From contig CAUGJE010000012.1 in assembly GCA_959599915.1 (NCBI GenBank), forward strand, positions 1-59,295: DNA of 59,295 bases, written 5' to 3'. Source of the stretch: an uncultured Collinsella sp. (GTDB lineage Bacteria; Actinomycetota; Coriobacteriia; Coriobacteriales; Coriobacteriaceae). Position numbers and translations under genes: made by a program. Shown in pieces: positions 49,769 through 58,335 of this stretch; position 1 is the first letter of the stretch; every line of letters starts with the position of its first letter. The notes below the pieces were generated by a model. That model ran no database searches, was not told the origin of the DNA, and saw nothing but the letters and a program-made list of their open reading frames with translations.

Positions 49769-51001
49769 GTGAATTTGGGAGACTATAGCAGAGCGAAGCG
49801 ATCTGCACGGCATCGTCCGGGTGTTTTCGGCATACGGTGGAAGCTGGTGGGGGTCGGCGCCGTAACCGGATGCGCATTCGGCCTCGCCAATGCCGTCGGC
49901 GGCGAGCTTTTCGCCCGACAGGCCTATCCACTCGTCGTGCATCTGCCGCTTGTCGTCTACCTGTGCGTACGCTATCGCCTGAGTCCGCTGCTCGCCATCC
50001 TGGGCGTTACCAGCGCCTACCTGAGCTGCCAGTTTAGCAACTGGATGGGCATCGCCGCATTCGCTGCCACCGATTCGCAAATCGCATATTACGCGGCGCG
50101 CATCATCACGACGCTCGGCGTCTTTGCGATCTTGCTGCATTGGGCCAGAGACATCGGTCCGCGCCTGGCGGCCAAAAGCCCCACCGAGTTGGAGATTCTG
50201 CTCATCCTGCCGCTCGTCTACTACATCTTCGACTACGCCACCAACGTCTATACCACGCTCTTCCACTCGGGCTCGGTAGTAACCGTTGAGTTTTTGGCGT
50301 TCGCCCTCTGCGCGTTCTACCTTATGTTTCTTGCCGTCTACCTTCGCGAATACGAGGCAAAGGAAATCGCCGAGCGCGAGCGCTGGATGCTCGCGACCCG
50401 CGACAGCGCGGCCATCAAAGAGCTCGAAGCCTGGCGCCAGTCCGGACGCGAGCTCTCGGTTCTCCGTCACGACATGCGCCACTACCTGCGCGGTCTAGCG
50501 GCCCTGATCGAAGAGGGTCACACCGATGAGGCACTCGAGCGCATCGACGCGCTCTGCGAGACCAACGACCGCACCGCCGTGCGCCGCTACTGCGCCAACG
50601 AAACGGTCAACATTGCGCTCTCGTCGCTTTCCGCGGACATCAACGCGCACGGCATCACCGCCGACCTGCACGCCGCCGTGCCCGAAACCGTCCACGTGGG
50701 CGATGTCGATCTATTCAGTGTGGTATCGAACGCCCTGGACAATGCCATCGCCGCGGCGAGCGCCGCCCCCGAAGGCAAGCGGTTTGTCGACCTGGACCTT
50801 CGCTACGAAGACGGTCAGCTTCTATTGCTGGTTTCCAACACGTTTGGCCGTGCGCCGCACATGGTCGACGGCATGCCCGTGGCTCAGCACACTGGGCACG
50901 GCTTTGGCACCAAGAGCATTATGCTTGCCGTCGAGCGCATGAACGGCAACTGCCAGTTCCGCATTAACGGCGACCGGTTTGAGCTGCGCGCCGTGATGTA
51001 G
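49769..51001 (+). CDS. GHKL-type sensor histidine kinase
   Basis: A membrane sensor kinase of about 410 residues. The N-terminal half has six or so membrane segments (VGAVTGCAFGLANAVGGELF; LLAILGVTSAYLSCQF; IITTLGVFAILLHW; IEF-type LAFALCAFYLMFLAVYL). The phospho-acceptor histidine is in LSVLRHDMRHYLRGLAALIE, followed by an ATP-binding GHKL domain with N-box LFSVVSNALDNAIAAAS and G-box GHGFGTKSIM. This is the AgrC/CitS-like layout of Coriobacteriia. No response regulator is adjacent (orphan). The start is uncertain: a GTG at 49769 is the first sensible codon; no ribosome site is clear. Confidence 0.82.
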   Translation: MNLGDYSRAKRSARHRPGVFGIRWKLVGVGAVTGCAFGLANAVGGELFARQAYPLVVHLPLVVYLCVRYRLSPLLAILGVTSAYLSCQFSNWMGIAAFAATDSQIAYYAARIITTLGVFAILLHWARDIGPRLAAKSPTELEILLILPLVYYIFDYATNVYTTLFHSGSVVTVEFLAFALCAFYLMFLAVYLREYEAKEIAERERWMLATRDSAAIKELEAWRQSGRELSVLRHDMRHYLRGLAALIEEGHTDEALERIDALCETNDRTAVRRYCANETVNIALSSLSADINAHGITADLHAAVPETVHVGDVDLFSVVSNALDNAIAAASAAPEGKRFVDLDLRYEDGQLLLLVSNTFGRAPHMVDGMPVAQHTGHGFGTKSIMLAVERMNGNCQFRINGDRFELRAVM

Positions 51002-51019
51002 GGGCTGCCGCCAACCTCG

Positions 51020-51595
51020 CTACAGCGGTGCAGCCGCCGGGGTCAGCTGCTTAATGTAGGCCCACATGCGCTGCTTGGCGGCCTTGTCGGTGAGCGCCGC
51101 CTCAAAACCGTCGAGCGCCAGCACGCGGCGCCCCTGCACATGGGCGACCAGGCCGGGCTTGAGCATGGCGGTGTCAAAGTCATCAATTGCCACAAGCATA
51201 TCGGCATAGGTCTCGCGCATGACATCGGCCGCACTGTTGTCCAGCAGCAGCACCGCCTCGGGGTCCAAGGTCTCCAGCGCCTCGCGGAACAGGTCGCACG
51301 TCAGGGCCTCGCCCGCCGCGACCGCTCCGTCGCCCGCGCCGGCGACGCTTGCCAGCACACAAAAATCCTCGGGGGCATATCCGATGGCACCGAGCGCCTT
51401 GCGCAACGCGGCGCCATCCGCGCCGGCGGCCAGCTCGCCGCCCGAGCACTCGGCTTCATCCAAATCGCCTTTGACCAGCACAATCGGCGAGCACGCGTTG
51501 CCCGCGATACGCACACCGCGATCTGCAAGCGACGCGAGCTCCTGCTCGGTCGCCTGAGCGATGGCTTCTTTTTTCTGGCTTTGTGACGTGGGCAT
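51020..51595 (-). CDS. Uracil-DNA-glycosylase-like protein lacking catalytic motifs
   Basis: A 191-residue protein. Its spacing follows the family 4/5 uracil-DNA glycosylase fold: IVLVKGDLDEAECSGGELAA at the place of GEAPGxxE, ALRKALGAIGYAPEDFCVLA as the next helix-strand, CDLFREALETLDPEAVLLLD as the CxxxLxxE region, and AKQRMWAYIKQL at the C-terminal helix. The catalytic GEAPG, the cluster cysteines and the HPS motif are absent or changed. I infer a catalytically inactive relative; this rests on pattern, not on a search. The ATG at 51595 has GGAGAG upstream. It converges on the kinase gene. Confidence 0.5.
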   Translation of the reverse strand: MPTSQSQKKEAIAQATEQELASLADRGVRIAGNACSPIVLVKGDLDEAECSGGELAAGADGAALRKALGAIGYAPEDFCVLASVAGAGDGAVAAGEALTCDLFREALETLDPEAVLLLDNSAADVMRETYADMLVAIDDFDTAMLKPGLVAHVQGRRVLALDGFEAALTDKAAKQRMWAYIKQLTPAAAPL

Positions 51596-51731
51596 GCGCT
51601 CTCCAATCGTTTGCGTGCCCACCATTATATAAAAGAGCCGCCCGCGAGTGGTTGCTTTGCGGGCCGCTGGGTATAAGCACGGTCGTACTGAGTTTTACGC
51701 GGCCGAGCCGCGTCGTATTATGGAGGTCACC

Positions 51732-52052
51732 ATGGCTGACATTAAGCAGATTACCCCCGAGAACTTCGGCGCTGTCGTCAACGATAGCCTGCCCGTACTG
51801 GTTGATTTTTGGGCCCCGTGGTGCGGCCCCTGCCGCTCGCTCTCGCCCATCGTAGACGAGGTTGCCGACGAGCTGGCCGGCAAGTTGGCTGTGGCCAAGT
51901 GCAACGTCGACGACAACCAGGACCTGGCCATGAAGTATGGCGTCATGAGCATCCCCACGCTGATTGTGTTTAAGAACGGCGAGGAGATCGACCGCTCGGT
52001 CGGCGCTCTGCCCAAGGCGAGGCTGCAGGCGCTGCTGGAGAAGCATCTGTAA
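51732..52052 (+). CDS. trxA: Thioredoxin
   Basis: A 106-residue cytoplasmic thiol-disulfide oxidoreductase. The active site is WAPWCGPCRSLSPI near residue 28, with the cis-Pro loop MSIPTLIVFKNGE near 73 and the final helix LQALLEKHL. The ATG at 51732 has GGAGG five bases upstream; the frame is open upstream but only as leader. No thioredoxin reductase is adjacent. It has its own promoter region and a terminator at 52166-52200. Confidence 0.97.
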   Translation: MADIKQITPENFGAVVNDSLPVLVDFWAPWCGPCRSLSPIVDEVADELAGKLAVAKCNVDDNQDLAMKYGVMSIPTLIVFKNGEEIDRSVGALPKARLQALLEKHL

Positions 52053-52165
52053 TACGCTTGTTACTTACCCGCCGTCCATGAGCGGTTTTGTACCGCTCGC
52101 CGGACTGCCGGGTGCGGCGCGTGCGACCACGGATAGTATGGTAGTCACAAACAGCCCCCAGTGAA

Positions 52166-52200
52166 CGGGTGCGAGTCGCACAGACTCGCACCCGTTTTCT
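52166..52200 (+). terminator. Rho-independent terminator
   Basis: CGGGTGCGAGTC and GACTCGCACCCG form a perfect 12-bp stem with a five-base loop followed by TTTTCTT. It lies 113 bases after trxA and before the 82-residue gene. Confidence 0.92.
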
Positions 52201-52273
52201 TATGCAGTGGCGCGCAGAGCGGGCGTAGTAAAATCTGAACCGCCGGATTACCGCCTACACAAGGAGATTTCCC

Positions 52274-52522
52274 ATGCATGATGTTGGAATGAACATGAGC
52301 CAGCTTGCCATGAGCGTCAAGCAGGTCGACGACACCATCGAGCTCGCTCACGAGTGGAGCCATCAGCTGCTGCATGCGACCGAGAATTTTGACATGGAGC
52401 GCATCGGCGCCAAGCTCGAGGCAGCCATGACCGCGCTGCACGAGGCCCACGACGCACTCGAGGGCTACGAAGAGGCCATCGAGGCCGACCACAACTCCGT
52501 CGGCTCCGTAAAGCTGGTGTAA
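52274..52522 (+). CDS. Unknown 82-residue protein linked to nikR
   Basis: A small soluble, mainly helical acidic protein with seven histidines (MHDVGMNMSQLAMSVKQVDD; AHEWSHQLLHATENFDMERI; AALHEAHDALEGYEEAIEAD-like region). A strong AAGGAG site precedes the ATG. It ends one base before the nikR start codon, so the two genes are coupled, and hydrogenase maturation genes follow. I recognise no family. The His-rich, Met-rich composition and the neighbours suggest a metal-related or hydrogenase-related helper; that is inference. Confidence 0.75.
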   Translation: MHDVGMNMSQLAMSVKQVDDTIELAHEWSHQLLHATENFDMERIGAKLEAAMTALHEAHDALEGYEEAIEADHNSVGSVKLV

Positions 52523-52523
52523 C

Positions 52524-53036
52524 GTGGCCGAACACGAGCACGGCTGCGGGTACGAGCACGAGCATCCGCACGGGGCGGACGGCGACGCGGGCTGCCGCTG
52601 TAGTGGCTCCGGCTCCGAGCTGGTCCGTTTTTCGGTCACCGCGCCTGACGACCTGCTGCGCCGTTTTGACGAACAGATCGCGCGCCGCGGCGACGTGGCC
52701 AACCGCTCCGAGGCAGTCCGCGATTTGATTCGCGCCTCGATCGCCAAAGAGCAGATGCGCACGCCCGATGAGCACGTTATCGGGTCGCTCACCATGATCT
52801 ACGACCATCACACAGGCGACCTGACACGCCGCCTGGATGAGGTGCAGCACGACTACACCGACGAAATCGTATCGACGATGCACGTGCATCTGGATCACCA
52901 CAACTGTCTGGAGATTCTGGCGCTCAAGGGTCGCGGCGAGCGCGTCTACGAACTAGCCGACCGACTGCTGGGCCTGCGCGGCGTTAAGCACGGCGAGCTC
53001 ACCTGCGCCGCCACCAAGCAAAGCCTGGGGCTATAG
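52524..53036 (+). CDS. nikR: Nickel-responsive regulator NikR with His/Cys-rich extension
   Basis: A 170-residue metalloregulator. Residues 34-75 form the ribbon-helix-helix (ELVRFSVTAPDDLLRRFDEQ, then NRSEAVRDLIRASI). Residues 90-165 form the ACT-like nickel domain, with the site His in QHDYTDEIVS, His in MHVHLDHHNC and the Cys at the end of that block, matching the H-x13-H-x5-C pattern. Unusually, about 30 residues precede the RHH, rich in His and Cys (EHEHGCGYEHEHPHGADGDA, then GCRC), a likely extra metal-binding tail. The start is GTG (52524); no later start would retain the domain. It probably controls nickel uptake or the hyp genes. Confidence 0.92.
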   Translation: MAEHEHGCGYEHEHPHGADGDAGCRCSGSGSELVRFSVTAPDDLLRRFDEQIARRGDVANRSEAVRDLIRASIAKEQMRTPDEHVIGSLTMIYDHHTGDLTRRLDEVQHDYTDEIVSTMHVHLDHHNCLEILALKGRGERVYELADRLLGLRGVKHGELTCAATKQSLGL

Positions 53037-53044
53037 CGCACCTG

Positions 53045-53115
53045 CCAAAAAGGGACAGGTTTGTTGTGGCAGGTTTAGAAGTTTTACCGACCAAAATAAA
53101 CCTGTCCCTTTTTGG
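53045..53115. repeat. 18-bp inverted repeat CCAAAAAGGGACAGGTTT
   Basis: CCAAAAAGGGACAGGTTT (53045-53062) and its exact complement (53098-53115) flank 35 bases between nikR and hypF. It has the GGGACAGG core also present in the ACCACCACAAAGG palindromes. It could separate the nikR and hypF transcripts. Confidence 0.88.
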
Positions 53116-53138
53116 TCGGTTTTGATGAGGGGTGTCGC

Positions 53139-55607
53139 ATGCGGCATGTGCATATTCATGTGACGGGCATTGTGCAGGGCGTTGGCATGCGACCGTTTGT
53201 GTATCGCGAGGCTATGGCGCATGGCATTTGCGGCTGGGTGCTCAATGCGGGCGACGGCGTGCACATCGAAGCGCATGCTCTGGCCGATGCGCTCGATGCT
53301 TTTGTTGACGCGCTTTCTGAGCATGCGCCTGCGGCAGCCCGCGTAGAGCATGTCGAGGTTGTGGACCTGGCAGCCAACGGTTGGGATGCCGACGATGAGC
53401 GGGCCTTTCGTATCGTAGCGTCGCAGGATCAGACCGTGCACACGACGCTCATCTCTCCCGATATCGCCACCTGTGACGACTGCCTGCGCGAACTGTTCGA
53501 CCCCACCGACCGACGCTATCACTACCCCTTTATCAACTGCACTAACTGCGGGCCGCGCTTTACCATCATCCGCTCGCTGCCTTACGATCGAGCGGCCACC
53601 TCGATGGATTGTTTTCCCATGTGTCCCGAGTGCGCCGCGGAGTATGCCGACCCACTCGACCGGCGTTTTCACGCGCAGCCCGATGCCTGCTTTGATTGCG
53701 GGCCGCATATTACGTGGAGCGAGGCTGTGAACGGCAATGCGTGCGGGAATTCGTCCGCGACACCGGCCGTCGGTACCACACGCGAGGCCAGCGACGCTAT
53801 CATCGAGCGCTGCGTTGAGCTGCTGGCCGACGGTGGCATCGTCGCCATCAAGGGTCTGGGCGGATTTCACTTGGCATGCGACGCCTCCAACGAGCAGGCG
53901 GTAGCCGAGCTTCGCCGCCGCAAACGCCGCAGCAACAAACCGCTTGCCGTTATGGTGCGCGACCTTGCCGACGTTGAACGCCTGTGCCATGTCAACGACA
54001 TTGAGCGCGGCTTGCTGGCCGGCAGCATTCGCCCCATTGTGCTGCTGCGCCGACGTGCCGCTTGCGAGAGCGGCGGCTCCCCCGACGCCCTCGCGCTCGC
54101 GCATTCCGTCGCGCACGACCTTCCCGAGCTCGGTGTCATGCTCCCCTACACCCCGCTTCAGCATCTGTTGCTTGCCGCGGCAGAAACCCGCGGCATGCAC
54201 GCGCTCGTCATGACCAGCGGAAATCTGAGCGAAGAACCCATCGAGACCGACGACGACCTTGCCTGGGAACGCCTCGTTGCCGCCGGCATCGCCGACGCGT
54301 TGCTCGGTAACGACCGCGCGATCCTCTCGCGCTACGACGACTCTTTGGTACGCGTGGTCGACGGCGCTGTTATGCCCGTTCGCCGCGCTCGCGGATATGC
54401 ACCCCAGCCGCTGCCGTTGCCGGCGCTCGACGGCACTCCGTCCTGCGTGCTCGCCTGTGGGCCACAACAAAAAGCCACGATTGCACTCACGCGTGAAGGG
54501 ACGAACGGCGAGACAACCTGTTTTGTGTCGCAGCATATCGGCGATGTTGAAAACGGCGAGACCTTCGATGCCTGGAACGCCGCGCGCACGCGCTTGGAAG
54601 ATCTCTTTGACTTGGCACCCGCCGCCTTGGCCTGCGATGTACACCCCAGTTATCTATCGGGTCAGTGGGCGCGCGAGCAGGCACGGGAGCACAATCTGCC
54701 GCTTATCGAAGTCCAGCACCATCATGCGCACATCGCGAGCGTGATGGCAGAAGCGATTGTCACAGGCCAGCTTGCGCCCGAGGCGCGCGTCCTCGGCATT
54801 GCCTTCGATGGCACGGGCGCCGGCACCGATGGCACCATATGGGGCGGCGAGTTTCTTGTCGCTGGCCTTGCTGACTTTGAGCGCGCAGCGCATCTGCGCA
54901 CTTGGGCCCTACCCGGTGGCGTAGCGTCCGTACGCGACGCCCGCCGCAACGCCTTTGCCCTGCTCAGTGAGCTCGGCCTGCTCGAGCACCCAGGTGCCGC
55001 TCGGCTTTTGGACAGCCTCGACGAGCAAACGCGCCGCGTGACAGCCACCATGATCGAGCGCGGCATCAACAGCCCGCGTACCAGCAGCATGGGGCGTCTC
55101 TTTGATGCCGCGGCAGCAATTCTGGGCATCTGCGACAAGGCAACCTACGAGGGCGAACCCGCCATAGAACTCGAAGCCGCCGCCTGGCGCGCGCTCAGCA
55201 GTGAAAGTGCCTGCCTCACCGGCAATATAGCCGGCTTTTCCGTAACCGAATCATCCCGTCCGGACGCCCACCATGTTCTAAACTCCAGATCGCTTATTGA
55301 GGCGCTTTTGGAGGGAATCAGGGCCGGCGCTGCGGCCTACAGGCTCGCGCTCGATTTCCATATCGCCATCGCGCGCTCTTCGGCACGAATCGCACGCGAA
55401 ATCTGCGCGCGCGAAAGCATCGATACCGTCGCGCTCTCGGGCGGCGTGTTCATGAACCGACTTTTGCTTCAGCTCCTTACCCACGAACTCAAAGACGCCG
55501 GTCTTGCCGTCTTGGTCCCCCACTCCGTGCCCGTCAACGACGGCTGCATCGCCTACGGTCAGGCCGCCATCGCTCGCGCTCGCCTTGCGCAGACAGCATC
55601 GCGATAG
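53139..55607 (+). CDS. hypF: Carbamoyltransferase HypF (hydrogenase maturation)
   Basis: An 822-residue enzyme that makes the cyanide ligand precursor for the [NiFe] centre from carbamoyl phosphate. The acylphosphatase domain (1-90) has VTGIVQGVGMRPFVYREA. Two zinc fingers follow (CDDCLRELFD...CTNCGPRF near 113-138; CPECAAEY...CFDCGPH near 163-195). A YrdC-like domain is at about 210-400 (GLGGFHLACDASNEQAV; KRRSNKPLAVMVRD), and a Kae1-like domain (about 480-815) has VQHHHAHIASVMAE, FDGTGAGTDGTIWGGEF and LSGGVFMNRLL. The ATG at 53139 with GAGGGGTG is favoured. First gene of hypF-C-D-E. Confidence 0.97.
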   Translation: MRHVHIHVTGIVQGVGMRPFVYREAMAHGICGWVLNAGDGVHIEAHALADALDAFVDALSEHAPAAARVEHVEVVDLAANGWDADDERAFRIVASQDQTVHTTLISPDIATCDDCLRELFDPTDRRYHYPFINCTNCGPRFTIIRSLPYDRAATSMDCFPMCPECAAEYADPLDRRFHAQPDACFDCGPHITWSEAVNGNACGNSSATPAVGTTREASDAIIERCVELLADGGIVAIKGLGGFHLACDASNEQAVAELRRRKRRSNKPLAVMVRDLADVERLCHVNDIERGLLAGSIRPIVLLRRRAACESGGSPDALALAHSVAHDLPELGVMLPYTPLQHLLLAAAETRGMHALVMTSGNLSEEPIETDDDLAWERLVAAGIADALLGNDRAILSRYDDSLVRVVDGAVMPVRRARGYAPQPLPLPALDGTPSCVLACGPQQKATIALTREGTNGETTCFVSQHIGDVENGETFDAWNAARTRLEDLFDLAPAALACDVHPSYLSGQWAREQAREHNLPLIEVQHHHAHIASVMAEAIVTGQLAPEARVLGIAFDGTGAGTDGTIWGGEFLVAGLADFERAAHLRTWALPGGVASVRDARRNAFALLSELGLLEHPGAARLLDSLDEQTRRVTATMIERGINSPRTSSMGRLFDAAAAILGICDKATYEGEPAIELEAAAWRALSSESACLTGNIAGFSVTESSRPDAHHVLNSRSLIEALLEGIRAGAAAYRLALDFHIAIARSSARIAREICARESIDTVALSGGVFMNRLLLQLLTHELKDAGLAVLVPHSVPVNDGCIAYGQAAIARARLAQTASR

Positions 55608-55738
55608 GCCGTTTTGCCAGCCTGCGCGCCGCCGTCTCACAGGTGTAACGCGTTTGCTCGTGACTTCCGCGAGCGCTACCATCAACTGATGGGTAATTAG
55701 GCGCCTATCCAGCGCAAAACGTATAAAAGGGGAACATT

Positions 55739-55999
55739 ATGTGCCTTGCCGTTCCCGGTAAAGTGGTCAAACGCGACGACGACCTTAAGGCGACCGTCGA
55801 CATGATGGGCATCGAGCGCCCCGTTTCGCTGCGCCTCGTGCCGACGGCACAGGTAGGCGACTATATTCTCGTGCACGCCGGCTTTGGCATTCAGATTGTC
55901 GACGAGCAGGAAGCCCAAGAGACGCTCGAGCTCGTCAATACCATGACCGAACTGGTCGAAGAAGACCAGCTGGCCACCAACCCGGCGGAGGCTTACTAG
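55739..55999 (+). CDS. hypC: Hydrogenase maturation chaperone HypC
   Basis: An 86-residue chaperone that carries the Fe(CN)2CO unit with HypD to the hydrogenase large subunit. The start MCLAVPGKVV gives the essential Cys2 after removal of Met. The OB-like fold continues with RPVSLRLVPTAQVGDYILVHAGFGIQIVDE. AAAGGGG precedes the ATG. The stop TAG overlaps the hypD GTG start by one base, so HypC and HypD are translated together. Confidence 0.97.
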   Translation: MCLAVPGKVVKRDDDLKATVDMMGIERPVSLRLVPTAQVGDYILVHAGFGIQIVDEQEAQETLELVNTMTELVEEDQLATNPAEAY

Positions 56000-57111
56000 T
56001 GGCGGCCGGACAGCCGGCTCGCTCCGGTATCGACTTCTCGGCATTCCGCGATCCCAAGCTGGCTCGCGAGCTCATCGAGCGCATCCGTGAACTCGTCGGC
56101 GACCGCACCATCAACCTTATGGAAGTCTGCGGCACGCACACCGTGAGCATCGGTCGCTATGGCTTTCGCTCCATTATGCCTGCCGGGCTCAAACTGCTGA
56201 GCGGTCCGGGTTGCCCCGTCTGTGTTACCGCCAACCGCGATATCGACCATGCAATCGCGCTCGCCAAGATGGACGGCGCCATCATCACCACCTTTGGCGA
56301 CATGATGCGCGTGCCCGGGTCGTCTACCTCGCTCGCCGCGCAAAAGGCGGCGGGGCGCGATATTCGCATTGTGTACTCCCCGCTCGATGCACTCGATATC
56401 GCCGAACACAACCCCGATCGCCCGGTCATCTTTATGGGCGTCGGCTTTGAGACCACGACGCCCACCATCGCCGCCGCCATTTTGGAGGCCGATGCACGCG
56501 GACTCCAGAACTTCTCGGTCTACTGTGCCCATAAGACCACGCCGCCGGCCCTGCGTGCGATCTCCAACGACCCCGAGACGACCATCGACGGCTTTATCCT
56601 GCCTGGTCACGTCGCTACCATCACGGGCCTGGCACCCTTTGGGTTTTTGGTCGATGAGTTCAATACCCCGGGTGTGGTCACGGGATTTGAACCGGTCGAT
56701 ATCCTGCAGGGCATCTGCATGCTGGTCCAGATGGTTGTCGAGAACAGGCCGGCGATCGACAACGCCTACCGCCGCGGTGTCAATGCGAACGGCAACCCCG
56801 TGGCGCGCCAGCTGGTCGAGCAGGTGTTTGAGCCGTGCGACACCACATGGCGCGGGCTGGGGCCGATTGCCAACTCGGGCCTTTCCATCCGCCCCGAGTT
56901 CTCGCGCTTTGATGCCCGCACTCGCTTTGACGTGCCCGTTGAGACGACGGTCGAGCCGCGTGGGTGCCGCTGCGGCGACGTGCTGCGCGGGGCCATTACG
57001 CCGAGCGACTGCCCTCTGTTCGGCCAAGCTTGTACACCCGAGCATCCCATCGGCCCCTGCATGGTGAGTTCCGAGGGCAGCTGTGCAGCATATTTCCGCT
57101 ACCGAGGCTAA
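55999..57111 (+). CDS. hypD: Hydrogenase maturation protein HypD
   Basis: A 370-residue 4Fe-4S scaffold protein on which the Fe(CN)2CO centre is built. Signatures: LMEVCGTHTVSIGRYGFRSI near 37, LLSGPGCPVCVTANRDIDHA near 65, FMGVGFETTTPTIAAAI near 150, PGHVATITG near 205 and EPRGCRCGDVLRGAITPSDC, then PLFGQACTPEHPIGPCMVSSEG, at the C-terminus with the cluster cysteines. A GTG start overlaps the hypC stop. Complete and of standard length. Confidence 0.97.
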   Translation: MAAGQPARSGIDFSAFRDPKLARELIERIRELVGDRTINLMEVCGTHTVSIGRYGFRSIMPAGLKLLSGPGCPVCVTANRDIDHAIALAKMDGAIITTFGDMMRVPGSSTSLAAQKAAGRDIRIVYSPLDALDIAEHNPDRPVIFMGVGFETTTPTIAAAILEADARGLQNFSVYCAHKTTPPALRAISNDPETTIDGFILPGHVATITGLAPFGFLVDEFNTPGVVTGFEPVDILQGICMLVQMVVENRPAIDNAYRRGVNANGNPVARQLVEQVFEPCDTTWRGLGPIANSGLSIRPEFSRFDARTRFDVPVETTVEPRGCRCGDVLRGAITPSDCPLFGQACTPEHPIGPCMVSSEGSCAAYFRYRG

Positions 57112-57195
57112 TGGGTTCCGCCGCTCTAACGAACGGCGGGCCGGTCGACGCTGCACCTCACCCATATAATTCCGTCCTCGATTGGAGTTTTCGAT

Positions 57196-58230
57196 ATGTC
57201 CCGTACTGCCACCGATAGCACTGTCCTGTTGGGCCACGGCTCTGGCGGTCAGATGATGAAACGCATCATCGATGAGGTCTTTTTGGATGCCTTTGGGTCG
57301 CCCGAGCTGCTCGAGGGCAACGATGCCGGCGTCGCCGCGCTGCCCACGAGCGGGCGCATCGCCATGTCGACCGACAGCTTTGTAGTCTCGCCGCAGTTCT
57401 TCCCCGGGGGCAACATCGGCCGCCTCGCTGTATGCGGAACCGTCAACGACGTCGCGACCTCGGGCGCCAACGTACGCTACCTATCGTGCGGCTTTATCCT
57501 CGAAGAGGGCTATCCCATGGATAAGCTCCGCCAGATTGTGCAAACGATGGCCGAGACGGCGCACGAGGCGGGCGTGGCGATCATCACCGGCGACACCAAA
57601 GTGGTCGAGCGCGGCGGGGCCGACGGCGTCTACATCAATACCGCCGGCGTGGGCGAAGTGCCCGTGGGCGTAGCGCTCAGCGGCGCCAACTGCCAGCCCG
57701 GCGATGTCATTCTGGTATCGGGTACGCTGGGCGACCACGGTATCGCCATCATGAGCCAACGCGAGGGCTTGGCGTTTTCGAGCACCATCGAAAGCGATGC
57801 CGCGCCGCTCAACCACCTGATTGCCGATGTGCTTGCCGCAGCACCCGAAACACGCTGCTTCCGCGACCCCACGCGCGGCGGCCTGGCGTCCACGCTCAAT
57901 GAGTTTGCCCAGGCCAGCGGCGTTGCCATGGAGGTCGACGAGGATGCCGTGCCTGTGCGCCCCGACGTGCAGGCAGCCTGCGAGATGCTCGGCTATGACG
58001 TGCTGCAGGTAGCAAACGAGGGCAAGATGGTTGCCGTGGTGCCGGCCGAGCAGGCCGATGCCGCGCTGGCAGCCATGCGCGCCGCGCGCTACGGCGAGAA
58101 TGCCGCTATTATCGGTCGCGTGCTGCCGCTTGCCGAGGACGCCCGCCCCGCCGTGCGCGTGCGCACCGGCTGGGGCTCGACCCGCATCCTCGACATGCTC
58201 GTAGGAGAGCAGCTGCCGAGGATTTGCTAA
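57196..58230 (+). CDS. hypE: Hydrogenase maturation protein HypE
   Basis: A 344-residue PurM-like ATPase that dehydrates the HypF-derived thiocarboxamide to thiocyanate. The start region LLGHGSGGQMMKRIIDEVFL and the ATP site (AMSTDSFVVSPQFFPGGNIG; VCGTVNDVATSGA) are intact, as is FRDPTRGGLASTLNEFA. The C-terminus is ...LVGEQLPRIC, the conserved PRIC tail with the reactive cysteine. GGAG lies nine bases upstream of the ATG. Last of the hyp run; hypB is missing from this cluster and hypA is 37 kb away. Confidence 0.97.
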   Translation: MSRTATDSTVLLGHGSGGQMMKRIIDEVFLDAFGSPELLEGNDAGVAALPTSGRIAMSTDSFVVSPQFFPGGNIGRLAVCGTVNDVATSGANVRYLSCGFILEEGYPMDKLRQIVQTMAETAHEAGVAIITGDTKVVERGGADGVYINTAGVGEVPVGVALSGANCQPGDVILVSGTLGDHGIAIMSQREGLAFSSTIESDAAPLNHLIADVLAAAPETRCFRDPTRGGLASTLNEFAQASGVAMEVDEDAVPVRPDVQAACEMLGYDVLQVANEGKMVAVVPAEQADAALAAMRAARYGENAAIIGRVLPLAEDARPAVRVRTGWGSTRILDMLVGEQLPRIC

Positions 58231-58335
58231 CGACAAAGGCTCAGGGCTATTAAAGATATTCAGATTCCAAACATGCCCGGCACGCATGCCAAGTATCATG
58301 GGGTGCGTTTTACAACTCAAGCGGCAGGAGCACCC

